NCBI GenBank assembly: GCA_034439755.1
Contig: JAWXAZ010000140.1
Location: 1-64,000 of the forward strand
Reading direction: 5' to 3'
Length of the DNA stretch: 64,000 nt
DNA from: B1 sp034439755
Lineage (GTDB): Bacteria; Bacteroidota; Bacteroidia; UKL13-3
The translations under genes were made by a program, and so were the position numbers. Of the stretch, positions 17,507 through 26,465 are shown one piece after another; the first letter of the stretch is position 1; each line of letters begins with the position of its first letter. The notes below the pieces were generated by a model, which worked only from the letters and a program-made list of their open reading frames with translations, had not been told where the DNA came from and did not search any database.

Positions 17507-17923
17507 ATGCCAACTTCAGAAGTAATTTATCAAGGCGAATTACGATGTAATGCCACACATATACAATCGGGCAATATAATTGTGACAGATGCCCCAACCG
17601 ATAACCAAGGAAAAGGAGAAGCATTTTCTCCAACAGACCTGCTTGCAACGTCTTTGGGCGTATGCATGGTAACCATCATGGGCATAGAGGCAAACAAGCG
17701 AAAAATCAACATTGATGGCACACAATTAAGCATACAAAAAACAATGGGAACACTACCAAGAAGGGTAGTAAAAATTGAAGTAGAAATAAAAATTCCAAAC
17801 CGGAATTTAAGCGCAAGGGACATTGCGGCTATTGAAGAAGCCGGATTAAACTGCCCTGTTGCCAAAAGTTTACATCCCGATTTAATTCAAGATATAACGT
17901 TCTCTTACTTCCTAGAAAGTTAG
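17507..17923 (+). CDS. OsmC family protein (thiol peroxidase-like)
   Basis: A 138-residue OsmC/Ohr-fold protein with the two redox cysteines in SLGVCMVTIMG (about residue 52) and GLNCPVAKSL (about residue 115). The family reduces organic hydroperoxides using this thiol pair; the YhfA-like branch is less well characterised. The sequence FSPTDLLATSLG before the first cysteine is typical. It is transcribed divergently from the barrel protein. Confidence 0.9.
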   Translation: MPTSEVIYQGELRCNATHIQSGNIIVTDAPTDNQGKGEAFSPTDLLATSLGVCMVTIMGIEANKRKINIDGTQLSIQKTMGTLPRRVVKIEVEIKIPNRNLSARDIAAIEEAGLNCPVAKSLHPDLIQDITFSYFLES

Positions 17924-18025
17924 GCTAATTGAAGGAAGTTGGAAATGAAACTTTGGGCAACTGCCCTTACATGCACTTAAACTCAATAGAGCCAATAATG
18001 CCAGACCAAACAATAACTTTTTCAT
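17912..18025 (-). CDS. Small lipoprotein candidate, 37 residues
   Basis: A minus-strand frame from ATG at 18025 to TAG at 17912 encodes MKKLLFGLALLALLSLSAC and then KGSCPKFHFQLPSISLTF. The N-terminus is a textbook lipoprotein signal with lipobox LSAC, leaving a mature peptide of about 19 residues. It overlaps the 3' end of the convergent OsmC gene by 12 bases. Very small lipoproteins of this kind occur widely in Bacteroidota. The signal is convincing but the gene is too short to be certain. Confidence 0.5.
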   Translation of the reverse strand: MKKLLFGLALLALLSLSACKGSCPKFHFQLPSISLTF

Positions 18026-18043
18026 TTTACTAATTATTAACTA

Positions 18044-19264
18044 TTGAACTCAACGAGCAGCCTTTCTAAACTATTGCAAGAAATTGATTTGGGTATTTTT
18101 TTGACCCAAAACAAACACTTATCAGCAGAAAAATTCTTACTCCAGGGCAAAGATAATACAAAAGAGTTAAATTGGCTACTTGCCGAGCAACTCAATTTAC
18201 ACCTCAAAGCCCAACGCAAACTTCCTCAATTTGCTCAAAATCATTGCTGGTTTACTTCAAAAAGTTATGAACAAGCCAGTGGGGAAGCCACCGCCCTATT
18301 CAAATCCGAATTGGTTCAGGGCAAACGTTTATTAGATTTATCTGGCGGCTTAGGGGTTGATGATTGGGCCTTTTCTAGCTTCTTTAAAGAAATTATTTCT
18401 TTAGATCCCGACAATTTTCTCAATGAATTGGTGAGATTTAATTATACAAAACTAGACATTGAAACGATTAAGCGCCTCGATTCCACCGCAGAAGATTTCC
18501 TTTTAAGACAAGATATTGGCCATTTTGATTTAATTTATTTGGATGCCGATAGACGGTCGGCTCAAACAAAATCGTTTTCCTTGGATCATGATTCGCCCAA
18601 TTTTTTATTGCTTCACGCAAGGTGCATGGAATTAAGCGATACCGTAATGCTTAAACTCTCGCCCATGTTAGATCTTGCTTACTTACGACAGAATTTGGCC
18701 GGACTTCAAAAATTAATCATTTTAGGCGATAAAAACGAGGTAAAGGAGATTATAGCTCTTATTGGGAAAACACCTAATAAAACCATCGAAATAGAGGCCG
18801 TATTGCTGCAAGAAAATCAAGATACTATGCGTTTTTCAAATATGCAAAATAAGGCTACAAATGTTAATAATTATATTGGGTTAAACACCCCAGAGGATTT
18901 TAAAAAATACCTCTTCGAACCCCATCCATGCATTATTAAAGCAGGGCTTTCAAAAGCCTACTCGCAATATTTCGGTCTCAACCAAATAGCCATTTCCAGT
19001 TATTTATATACAGGTGCCATTTTGCCACAAAATTTTATGGGCAGAGCCTTTGAAATTGTGCAGGTATTTGCGTACTCAAAATCCAAGCTTAGCCTTTATA
19101 TCAAAGAGCAAAAATTGGTTCAGGCCAATATTACCAAAAGAAACTTTAAACAGACGGTTCAAGAAATCAGAAAAACATTTAAACTCGCCGATGGCGGTTC
19201 AGACTACCTATTTTTCACCACCGACGCAAACGGCATTCGATTGGTTTTTCACGCTATTAAATGA
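18044..19264 (+). CDS. Class I SAM methyltransferase with C-terminal THUMP-like domain
   Basis: A 406-residue protein. Residues about 90-200 are a Rossmann methyltransferase: LLDLSGGLGVDDWAFSSFF is motif I, and FDLIYLDADRRS is the motif IV/acidic region. The C-terminal part (from about residue 290, EPHPCIIKAGLSKAYSQYFGL) fits the THUMP-like domain found in RNA-modifying enzymes of this type. The substrate is unknown, but RNA is likely. The frame has a stop 6 bases before TTG 18044 and no early ATG, so TTG is taken as the start. Confidence 0.75.
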   Translation: MNSTSSLSKLLQEIDLGIFLTQNKHLSAEKFLLQGKDNTKELNWLLAEQLNLHLKAQRKLPQFAQNHCWFTSKSYEQASGEATALFKSELVQGKRLLDLSGGLGVDDWAFSSFFKEIISLDPDNFLNELVRFNYTKLDIETIKRLDSTAEDFLLRQDIGHFDLIYLDADRRSAQTKSFSLDHDSPNFLLLHARCMELSDTVMLKLSPMLDLAYLRQNLAGLQKLIILGDKNEVKEIIALIGKTPNKTIEIEAVLLQENQDTMRFSNMQNKATNVNNYIGLNTPEDFKKYLFEPHPCIIKAGLSKAYSQYFGLNQIAISSYLYTGAILPQNFMGRAFEIVQVFAYSKSKLSLYIKEQKLVQANITKRNFKQTVQEIRKTFKLADGGSDYLFFTTDANGIRLVFHAIK

Positions 19265-19771
19265 CGAATTTTAGTTAATTAAGCACTCGATTTACGTCTT
19301 GTTTAAAAATTTTGCTTTGGTTGATAGTTTGTTTTAAAATTTCATCTAACGATAATTATGGCAGGTATCCCAAAACATCATTATGTTCATGCGATTGAGA
19401 TAGATTTTATAGATAAGTAAATTTTACGGTATCAACAGTGCTTATCGGATATTTTTTCTATTTGTTTTTGGGCACATCCGAGGATTCTCAAAGACCAATT
19501 TCAATAATACTAAGGTAGGTATTTATATCCAAAATTTCTAGTATAGGGTAAGAAGCATGTTGTACAAAAATTTGGGGGAATCATTAAAAACTTATCCTAT
19601 TTTTTGAAGTTATATATTCTCTTAAATTAATTATTTTTGTTTATCAAATCAAAGTAAACAAGCATAATATAAAAGATTACTTTTTATCAATTTAGAATAC
19701 ATTATGATACGAACATGAATACGTTCCACAAATAGCAACAATGTTGTAACTTTGAATTTCCAGGTGATTTT
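19265..19771. other. Gene-free AT-rich stretch
   Basis: About 500 bases with no supportable gene on either strand. A 20-codon frame from ATG 19358 has no recognisable content. A TAACTTTG box at 19747-19754 lies 17 bases before the antitoxin-like fragment and could be its promoter. Confidence 0.5.
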
Positions 19772-19933
19772 TTGGAACAGGAATTAGAGCTTGTTGTATT
19801 CAAAAAACACGAAGGCTTAGTGGAAGAAAAAAAGAACTTATCTAATAAATATAGCGGAGTTTTTATGAAGGAACATACAGGAAGTTTTAACCAACACGCT
19901 CAACAAATTCTTAAAGAATGGGGAAATTACTAA
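19772..19933 (+). pseudogene. Antitoxin-like fragment
   Basis: An open frame from TTG 19772 gives about 53 residues (LEQELELVVFKKHEGLVEEK then NLSNKYSGVFMKEHT and a LKEWGNY end). The short, charged helical sequence and the overlap with a PIN-like frame suggest the antitoxin of a type II toxin-antitoxin pair. The frame reads open further upstream (...NFEFPGDF) but lacks an ATG, so its 5' end may be lost. No family is named with confidence. Confidence 0.4.
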
Positions 19934-20043
19934 AAGACAACCCTGTAATTTCAAATTTCTTCTCAGGGAGGCTAAGTGAAAAAGGATTGGATTTTATGGC
20001 AATGGTTTTAGACCAAAGTCCAAACTATTTCCATTTCCCTTAA
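19918..20043 (+). pseudogene. Truncated PIN-domain toxin remnant
   Basis: ATG 19918 overlaps the antitoxin-like frame and encodes 41 residues: NPVISNFFSGRLSEKGLDFM and VLDQSPNYFHFP. This resembles the first 40 residues of VapC-type PIN toxins (DTNxxSxFxxG...) but the first aspartate is degraded (DNPV in place of DTNV) and the frame stops before the rest of the domain. It appears to be a dead toxin. Confidence 0.45.
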
Positions 20044-20147
20044 CCTCATTGTTCTTCTCCTAACCATTAAAGGAGAAGCGGTATACAAGTGTAACAAGGA
20101 ACATACCTAATTAAGTATTAATGCCGATTTAGGAAAGCAATTTGGTG

Positions 20148-21404
20148 TTAAACTTTATTGGGATAAATTTTTAATTTTTGGCCTTTGGAGACTTTGCTAC
20201 CTTTGATAGTTTTATTGTTCCAGCGCTTTAGATCGGCCACGGAGACATCGAATTTTTTGGCAATTTTGGCTAAATAATCGCCGCTTTTTACTTGGTAAAT
20301 TACTTTGTTGCCTGTTTGCTTTTTCTGAGCTTCTCGGTTCAGCGCAATCATTTCTTTACTTGCTCTAATATTGATGTTGGTATCGCTTCTTAAAGCGGCC
20401 ACCCTAACGGCATGGTTGTATGGCAAGGTTAACATCACCCCATTTCCGTTAAAGGGAATAACACCCCTCTTTAATGCAGGATTATATTGTTTTATTTCTT
20501 CTGGTGTTATGCCCAATGACAAGGCCAACTTTTCTATGGAAGTGCTGTTTTCAACCATTACAGTATCCAAATGAAAATACATATCATCTTCGGCTGGATA
20601 GATATTGTGCTCGCTTGCATAATTCATCACATAGGCAGCGGCAATAAAGGCTGGCACATATCCCCGTGTTTCTTTAGGTAAGTAAGGCATAATCTCCCAA
20701 ATATTGGTTTTGCCACCAGACTTGCGTATGGCCTTGTTTACATTACCTGGTCCGCAATTGTAACTTGCAATTACCAAAAGCCAATCGTGGTAAATTCTAT
20801 ACGAATTCTTGAAATATAAAACAGATGCCTCGGTTGACTTAATAATATCTTTTCTGTCGTCAATGTAATTATCGGTTTTTAAACCATACATTCTTCCAGT
20901 TGGCGCCATAAATTGCCATAATCCAGCGGCACCCACAGGCGAAATAGCACGTTGGTTCAAAGCGCTCTCTATAACAGCCAAATATTTAAACTCCATGGGA
21001 ATATTTTCGCGGTCGAAAACTTCCTCAAAAATAGGGAAATAGAATTTTGAAGTAGAAAGCACCTTGCTAACCAAAGCCCTGCGGCGGTTTGCATATAAAT
21101 CAATATAGGCCCTAACTTGCTGATTGTACTCTAATGGAATTTCAGTTTCTAATAAACTTAATCGAAAGGCATAAGTAGAATCGGAATAAACCGGAACCTC
21201 ACCTTTGTTAAAACCATAAATATTCATTTCCCCCGGGTCTGTCTTAGGGTATAATTTATCTCGCCAATGAAGGGTATTGCTATCTATTTTTGCAACAGCC
21301 AATTCATGGCTTGATCCCATTCCAACGCTCAAAGGTTGGGCATGTAATCCCAACACAAGGAAGAGAGATACAGAAACGAATAATATAATTTTTTTATAAA
21401 CCAT
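20148..21404 (-). CDS. MltD-like lytic transglycosylase with LysM domain
   Basis: A 418-residue secreted enzyme: signal peptide (about 1-22), a family 1 SLT domain and one LysM at the end. The catalytic glutamate is in AVIESALNQ, followed by SPVGAAGLWQFM and YNCGPGNVNKAI, the usual MltD/Slt motifs. The C-terminal VIYQVKSGDYLAKIAKKFDV is a LysM that binds glycan. It cuts peptidoglycan to 1,6-anhydro ends during wall growth. MltD of E. coli is somewhat longer with more LysM repeats. It is a single gene with its own start at ATG 21404. Confidence 0.9.
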   Translation of the reverse strand: MVYKKIILFVSVSLFLVLGLHAQPLSVGMGSSHELAVAKIDSNTLHWRDKLYPKTDPGEMNIYGFNKGEVPVYSDSTYAFRLSLLETEIPLEYNQQVRAYIDLYANRRRALVSKVLSTSKFYFPIFEEVFDRENIPMEFKYLAVIESALNQRAISPVGAAGLWQFMAPTGRMYGLKTDNYIDDRKDIIKSTEASVLYFKNSYRIYHDWLLVIASYNCGPGNVNKAIRKSGGKTNIWEIMPYLPKETRGYVPAFIAAAYVMNYASEHNIYPAEDDMYFHLDTVMVENSTSIEKLALSLGITPEEIKQYNPALKRGVIPFNGNGVMLTLPYNHAVRVAALRSDTNINIRASKEMIALNREAQKKQTGNKVIYQVKSGDYLAKIAKKFDVSVADLKRWNNKTIKGSKVSKGQKLKIYPNKV

Positions 21405-21596
21405 GCCGTATTATTAACAACTCAAAAACCAAATATAAATCTATTATTTATGGTACTTTCAATTTATGCAAATATAAGTATCCACAGCTATATAACCTAA
21501 CAGACAAAAAGTGAGCACTTTACAAGACAATCGAGATTGAAATAGCTTAGTTTTCAACAAAATTTCTCAACTTGCAAAAAATAACCACTGCCAACT

Positions 21597-22652
21597 TTGC
21601 TGTTTTTTCAACGACTCCTTTTGCCCCTTTCCTTTATTTACCAAGGTATTTTACGCCTAAGGAATCATTTATATGATTCTGGATTCTTTGGAAGCACCGA
21701 ATTTGACATTCCAACGATCAATGTGGGCAATTTAGCGTTCGGCGGTACAGGAAAAACGCCCCATATTGAATATTTGATTCGGCTTTTGCAAAACCAATAC
21801 CGTGTTGCAGTGCTTAGTAGGGGTTATAAAAGGAAGACAATTGGCTACGTATTTGCCCAAGAAGATGCCACCCCATTTAGCATTGGCGATGAACCTTTTC
21901 AGATATATAGCAAGTTTTCACAAGTTGAAGTAGCGGTTAGCGAGAACAGGGTTTTAGGCATTCCCAGTTTGTTAATGGATGCACCTTATACCGATCTTAT
22001 TTTATTGGATGATGCTTACCAACATAGAGACCTTAAACCAGGCTTAAATATTTTGTTAACAGAGCAACACAAACTTTATGTAGACGATTTTCTGGTTCCT
22101 TCGGGATATTTAAGAGAATATGCCGAGGCAAGTAATAGAGCCGATATTATTGTGGTAACAAAATGCGACCCCAATTTAAGTATAAGCAACCAGCAACAAA
22201 TTACCCGAAAATTAAAGCCACTTTCGCATCAAAAAGTGTACTTTTCTTTTATTCAATACGGACAAATTACCCCTTTTTTTGAAGGACAATCCATACCCAA
22301 AAAATCAGCAGTTTTGGCCTTGGCAGGCATTGCCAATCCGCAAATTTTTGAAGCTTACCTTAAGCAGAAATATGAGCAGGTTTGGCTAATGGCATTCCCC
22401 GATCATCATTTGCTAACGGATATCGAAATTAACAAGGTTTTTATCGATTTTGACTTGATGCCACAGCAAGAAAAAATCATTGTTTGCACCGAGAAAGATT
22501 ATCAAAAATTAATTCAGGCTCCATACGGAGACCAATTAAAGAAATATCCTTTTTTTTACTTACCCATTGAAGTTGTCTTTTTTGAAGAAGATAAAGGTAA
22601 CTTTGATCAAAATATCACACATTATGTTGAGCGGAACAGAAGCTACCATTAA
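21597..22652 (+). CDS. lpxK: Tetraacyldisaccharide 4'-kinase LpxK
   Basis: A 351-residue kinase that phosphorylates the 4' position of the lipid A disaccharide precursor at the inner membrane. The N-terminus carries a hydrophobic helix and RLRNHLYDSG, then the P-loop NLAFGGTGKTPHIEYL (about residues 43-58), SRGYKRKT, and DDAYQHRDL with the LpxK-type histidine. TTG at 21597 is the only early start, giving MLFFQRLLLPLSFIYQ. The stop overlaps the punA start by 29 bases. Confidence 0.93.
   Translation: MLFFQRLLLPLSFIYQGILRLRNHLYDSGFFGSTEFDIPTINVGNLAFGGTGKTPHIEYLIRLLQNQYRVAVLSRGYKRKTIGYVFAQEDATPFSIGDEPFQIYSKFSQVEVAVSENRVLGIPSLLMDAPYTDLILLDDAYQHRDLKPGLNILLTEQHKLYVDDFLVPSGYLREYAEASNRADIIVVTKCDPNLSISNQQQITRKLKPLSHQKVYFSFIQYGQITPFFEGQSIPKKSAVLALAGIANPQIFEAYLKQKYEQVWLMAFPDHHLLTDIEINKVFIDFDLMPQQEKIIVCTEKDYQKLIQAPYGDQLKKYPFFYLPIEVVFFEEDKGNFDQNITHYVERNRSYH
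22598..22605 (+). promoter_or_regulatory. Possible internal -7 box for punA
   Basis: TAACTTTG inside the lpxK end, 18 bases before the punA ATG; it could give punA its own transcript. Confidence 0.35.
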
Positions 22653-23433
22653 GCACCTTTCTCCTTATTACAACCAAGCAAAAATTGGCATTATTTTAGG
22701 AACGGGCTTGGGTGCCTTGGTAAATGACATTGAAATAGAATACAGCATTCCTTATGATGAAATACCCCATTTTCCGGTGAGCACGGTGGAAAGTCACCAA
22801 GGCAAGTTGCTCTTTGGTAAATTAAGCGGGGTACCCGTGATTGTGATGCAAGGTAGGTTTCATTATTACGAAGGATATGCCATGCAAGAAGTGACTTTTC
22901 CGGTTAGGGTAATGAAACTTTTGGGTGTAAATACGTTAGTTATTTCCAATGCTTCGGGCGGGGTGAATCCCAATTTTGCGGTAAGCGATTTGATGGTGGT
23001 AAATGACCACATAAACCTAATGCCAGAGCACCCATTGAGAGGGAAAAATGATGCCAATTTAGGACCGAGATTTCCAGACATGAGTGATGCCTATGATGCC
23101 AAACTGATAGTATTGGCAAAAGAAGTGGGCAAAGAATTAGGCATTTCTTTGCAAGAAGGCGTGTACACCGCGGTTCAAGGTCCAACTTTAGAAACGCAGG
23201 CAGAATACAAATACCTGCGCATCATTGGTTCAGACACAGTGGGCATGAGCACCGTACCAGAAAATATTGTGGCCAGACACATGGGCATGCGCGTATTTGC
23301 TATATCTGTAATTACCGATTTGGGCGTGCCCGGTTTAATCAAAAAAATTAGCCTGCAAGATGTGCTTAATGCAGCCGCTATTGCTGAACCAAACATGACG
23401 CGATTGATAAGCGAAATGATAAAACGTATGTGA
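22624..23433 (+). CDS. punA: Purine nucleoside phosphorylase I
   Basis: From ATG 22624 this is a 269-residue trimeric-type PNP, which cleaves guanosine and inosine with phosphate to base and ribose-1-phosphate in purine salvage. Visible are GIILGTGLGAL (phosphate loop), HQGKL, GRFHYYEGY, SNASGGVNPNF, the TLETQAEY purine-site stretch, VGMSTVPE and SVITDLG. The frame is open from 22567, but the later ATG matches the family N-terminus and has a promoter box just upstream. It overlaps the lpxK stop. Confidence 0.92.
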   Translation: MLSGTEATIKHLSPYYNQAKIGIILGTGLGALVNDIEIEYSIPYDEIPHFPVSTVESHQGKLLFGKLSGVPVIVMQGRFHYYEGYAMQEVTFPVRVMKLLGVNTLVISNASGGVNPNFAVSDLMVVNDHINLMPEHPLRGKNDANLGPRFPDMSDAYDAKLIVLAKEVGKELGISLQEGVYTAVQGPTLETQAEYKYLRIIGSDTVGMSTVPENIVARHMGMRVFAISVITDLGVPGLIKKISLQDVLNAAAIAEPNMTRLISEMIKRM

Positions 23434-23461
23434 TTAGGTGTGAATAACCTATTTTTGTAAG

Positions 23462-24094
23462 ATGGATATAAGCTCGGCAGTATATAAAACAAGTGCAAAC
23501 AGCCTCAAGGATTGCCCAAAAGTGGAATTACCAGAGTATGCATTTATAGGCAGAAGTAATGTAGGCAAATCATCGTTGATAAACATGTTGGTTCAGCGCA
23601 AAGAACTGGCACGTACTTCTGGCACGCCTGGTAAGACCATTAGCATGAATTTCTTTTGTGTAAATGAAGAATGGAATTTGGTGGATTTGCCAGGTTATGG
23701 TTATGCAAAAAGATCGAAAGACCTAAGGAGTTCGTGGGAAAAAACCTTGTGGAATTACTTAGAAAAAAGAGATAATTTGGTGGTGCTTTTTGCCTTGATA
23801 GATTCGCGCATTGAGCCACAGGAAAGGGATTTAGACTTTGTAAACTTATTAGGCGAAAAAGGTATTCCTTTTAAGTTGGTCTTTACTAAATTAGACAAAC
23901 TTAAACAGGCCAAAGCCGATGAAAACATTGAGTTGTTTAAGGAAAAATTGCTTGAGACTTGGGAGGAATTACCACCCATATTTTTAACCTCTGCTTTAGA
24001 CAAAAGAGGAAGAACGGAGTTGTTGAAGGACATCCAAAAAATGAACAAAGACTACCATAAAATTTTAAAGTTAAAAGATGCGCAAATGAGGTAG
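23462..24094 (+). CDS. engB: Ribosome biogenesis GTPase EngB/YsxC
   Basis: A 210-residue TRAFAC GTPase needed for large-subunit ribosome assembly. G1 is GRSNVGKS (residues 30-37), the switch region is TSGTPGKT, G3 is DLPGYG (75-80), G4 is TKLD (142-145) and G5 is TSAL. The YAKRSK sequence after G3 is typical of EngB. It converges on the TonB receptor gene with no gap and no evident terminator hairpin. Confidence 0.95.
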   Translation: MDISSAVYKTSANSLKDCPKVELPEYAFIGRSNVGKSSLINMLVQRKELARTSGTPGKTISMNFFCVNEEWNLVDLPGYGYAKRSKDLRSSWEKTLWNYLEKRDNLVVLFALIDSRIEPQERDLDFVNLLGEKGIPFKLVFTKLDKLKQAKADENIELFKEKLLETWEELPPIFLTSALDKRGRTELLKDIQKMNKDYHKILKLKDAQMR

Positions 24095-26332
24095 TTATTT
24101 TAGGTTATACCTAAAGCCCAAAACCACATTTCTACCCATCATGGGTGCATAATTATAACTTGGATCGAATTGGTACTTATTGGGATTACTTTGTGCATCA
24201 CCTGCCGTTTTGTTGAAAGGATCCCACCACCTCAAAATTGGATTTTGAGGCAAGAAATTTCCCAGATTTCTCACACTGCCAAAACACTCAAAACCACTGC
24301 CCCATTTCTTGGTAATTTGCAAATGATGTAGGCTGAACCAAGGCGAATATGCTGGTCTAAAATCATTGGGAACAACGGGCAATCGCATTGGACCATAGAC
24401 TTGGGCGGTATAATCTATTACCATATTGAGACGTTTAAAAGTGTATGCCACCTGGTAGGTTCCAGAAAATTTTGGGGCATGCATTTGCATTTGTTTTTCC
24501 ATGATTCCATTCGAATCTGCATTTAAAGAATACACCTCCATTAAAGTGAAACCCGCATTTATTTTCAAAGGAAAAACAAAGTTCCAGCCGGTATTCAAAG
24601 TAAGGCCTTGGGAGATGGCATGACCATTTAAATTTTGGTAATATATTTTGCTGGCATCGGTATCATAATCGGGCACAATTTTATTGCCAAACCAAGTATA
24701 AAATGCGGTGATATCCCATTCAAAAAAACCAGCAGGCAAATTATGCCAACGCGAATAATTTACATTCACATTCCAACTGTTTTCGGGCTTTATATTAGGC
24801 GCAACAATTACCTCCCGCGCGCCCGACAATGCTGCATGATCTTCTGTAAAAATATTCACCACCCTAAATCCGTTTCCAGCACTGAGTCGCAGCGTTTGGG
24901 TAGAACCAAAATTGACTTTATAATTTGCTCTTGGGGAGAAAATAAGCCCGTGCCAAGAATAATGATCGGCACGCGCACCTAAAAGCAAAGTTTGATTGGA
25001 TGTGAGGGCAATTTCATCTTGCACAAATACACCTGGAATAACCATTTTTTTAAAAACATCTGCCTGACCACCAATAGGCGCATTGTCTTGGTAATTAGAA
25101 ACTCGCAATGCTGCTCCCATAAGCGTTTGGTGCCTTATGCCTATTTTTTTTTCTAGCAATAATTGGTTAAATGCACTCCATTGTTGGGCAATAAAATAGC
25201 TTTGTCCGTAAGCCGAATTTTGGTCGTGAATATTCCACGACAATTGGTATTTAAAGGCTTGTTTAGCTATTAAAAAAGGATGTGATACAAGAAGCTCCGC
25301 GCGTTTGGTATAAATAGATTCGCCATACACGCTATCGCCACCTCTAAAGGCCTTGTTATAAGTAAGCTCCCCAGCCATTCTATCCTCGTAATACACGCGG
25401 GCAGCAAGACTAGTTCTCAACTTTTCTGTTCTATTCCAGGTCAATTTTCCAAAAACAGAAACCCTTTTTTGCAAGGTAATATCTGTAAAATTATCCTTAT
25501 TTATATCTACCCTATTTTGAAAATAAAACAGATTGCCACTTAATAAGGTCGATACTTTTCCAAACCTTTTTGCATAACCCACATCTAAGTTTTGTTCCTT
25601 GTATGAAGAAGCATAATAGTTGAGGCTAAACCGCGGAGCCGTTTCGGGCGATTTGGTAATTACGTTTATTAGTCCGCCCACCGCTTCGCTGCCATATAAA
25701 GTAGCAGCAGGACCCTTTACCACCTCCACCTTTTCTATCATGCTATTTGGAATTCCGCTTAAGCCATAAACGGTAGACAAGGCACTAATGATGGGCATTC
25801 CATCTATGAGCACCAAAGTATAAGGACCATCTAAGCCATTGATATGAATATCGCCGGTATTGCACACATTGCAATTTAGTGTAGGTTGCACGCCATTGAT
25901 CATTTGCAAAGACTCAAACAAACTGTTGCTAGGCGTTTTCTTAAAAAACTGATGTCCGTATATTTCCACTGGCACAGGAGACGATGATTTGCTTACCTCG
26001 CGCATGGTTCCGCTAATGGTGAGCTCTTTTAGACTGGTGTTTAAGGGCACCAATTCTATGCGCAATTCTTTTTCTTTTTCGGGCTGAACCAATATCTTTT
26101 GTCGCTCATAGCCTATTACAGAAACCTGAAGTTGAAAGGTTCCTGCTGGTATATTTTTAAGCATAAAAGCACCCTGCTCATCACTTAAAGTAGTTTTATT
26201 TAAAGTAGCTATGCCAATGGTGGCAAAAGAGACAGGCTGTTTATTGGCCATTACTTTACCTTTTATGGCAAAGGTTTGGGCATGTGTGAATGCACTCGAA
26301 AGGAGAAAAATGACAAATAATAACTGTTTCAT
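24095..26332 (-). CDS. TonB-dependent outer-membrane receptor
   Basis: From ATG 26332 (the frame is open to TTG 26341) this 745-residue receptor has a signal peptide (about 1-19), a CarboxypepD_reg-like domain (GKVMANKQPVSFATIGI), a plug domain with VLIDGMPI and VKGPAATLYGSEAVGGLINV, and a 22-strand barrel ending in an aromatic strand (VVLGFRYNLK). The plug holds NCNVCNTGDIHINGLDG; such a CxxC motif is shared by a Bacteroidota group often linked to metal or metallophore import, but the substrate is not shown. A 36-bp palindrome sits just upstream of the start. Confidence 0.93.
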   Translation of the reverse strand: MKQLLFVIFLLSSAFTHAQTFAIKGKVMANKQPVSFATIGIATLNKTTLSDEQGAFMLKNIPAGTFQLQVSVIGYERQKILVQPEKEKELRIELVPLNTSLKELTISGTMREVSKSSSPVPVEIYGHQFFKKTPSNSLFESLQMINGVQPTLNCNVCNTGDIHINGLDGPYTLVLIDGMPIISALSTVYGLSGIPNSMIEKVEVVKGPAATLYGSEAVGGLINVITKSPETAPRFSLNYYASSYKEQNLDVGYAKRFGKVSTLLSGNLFYFQNRVDINKDNFTDITLQKRVSVFGKLTWNRTEKLRTSLAARVYYEDRMAGELTYNKAFRGGDSVYGESIYTKRAELLVSHPFLIAKQAFKYQLSWNIHDQNSAYGQSYFIAQQWSAFNQLLLEKKIGIRHQTLMGAALRVSNYQDNAPIGGQADVFKKMVIPGVFVQDEIALTSNQTLLLGARADHYSWHGLIFSPRANYKVNFGSTQTLRLSAGNGFRVVNIFTEDHAALSGAREVIVAPNIKPENSWNVNVNYSRWHNLPAGFFEWDITAFYTWFGNKIVPDYDTDASKIYYQNLNGHAISQGLTLNTGWNFVFPLKINAGFTLMEVYSLNADSNGIMEKQMQMHAPKFSGTYQVAYTFKRLNMVIDYTAQVYGPMRLPVVPNDFRPAYSPWFSLHHLQITKKWGSGFECFGSVRNLGNFLPQNPILRWWDPFNKTAGDAQSNPNKYQFDPSYNYAPMMGRNVVLGFRYNLK

Positions 26333-26365
26333 GAGCGACAAATGTCGGACATTTTTAGGAAAAAC

Positions 26366-26401
26366 AAAATATATTTTTAGATTAATCTAAAAATATATTT
26401 T
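26366..26401. promoter_or_regulatory. 36-bp perfect palindrome, candidate metal-repressor operator
   Basis: The sequence from 26366 to 26401 is perfectly self-complementary, with the core TTTAGATTAATCTAAA. It lies 34 bases upstream of the TonB receptor ATG and 64 before the aroE ATG. A dyad of this form resembles sites of DtxR/MntR-type repressors, and its receptor-side arm overlaps a TATATTTTG promoter-like stretch. The binding protein is inference. Confidence 0.6.
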
Positions 26402-26439
26402 GACAAGCCTAGCTTCCATATAATACATATATAAAAAAG

Positions 26440-26447
26440 TATATTTG
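26440..26447 (+). promoter_or_regulatory. Bacteroidota -7 box for aroE
   Basis: TATATTTG matches TAnnTTTG, 18 bases before the ATG at 26466. Confidence 0.55.
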
Positions 26448-26465
26448 TAGATAATTGAATTGAGA

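Noticed and set aside
19358..19420. 20-codon frame starting ATG 19358
   Set aside because: Too short, no recognisable motif, and surrounded by stops.
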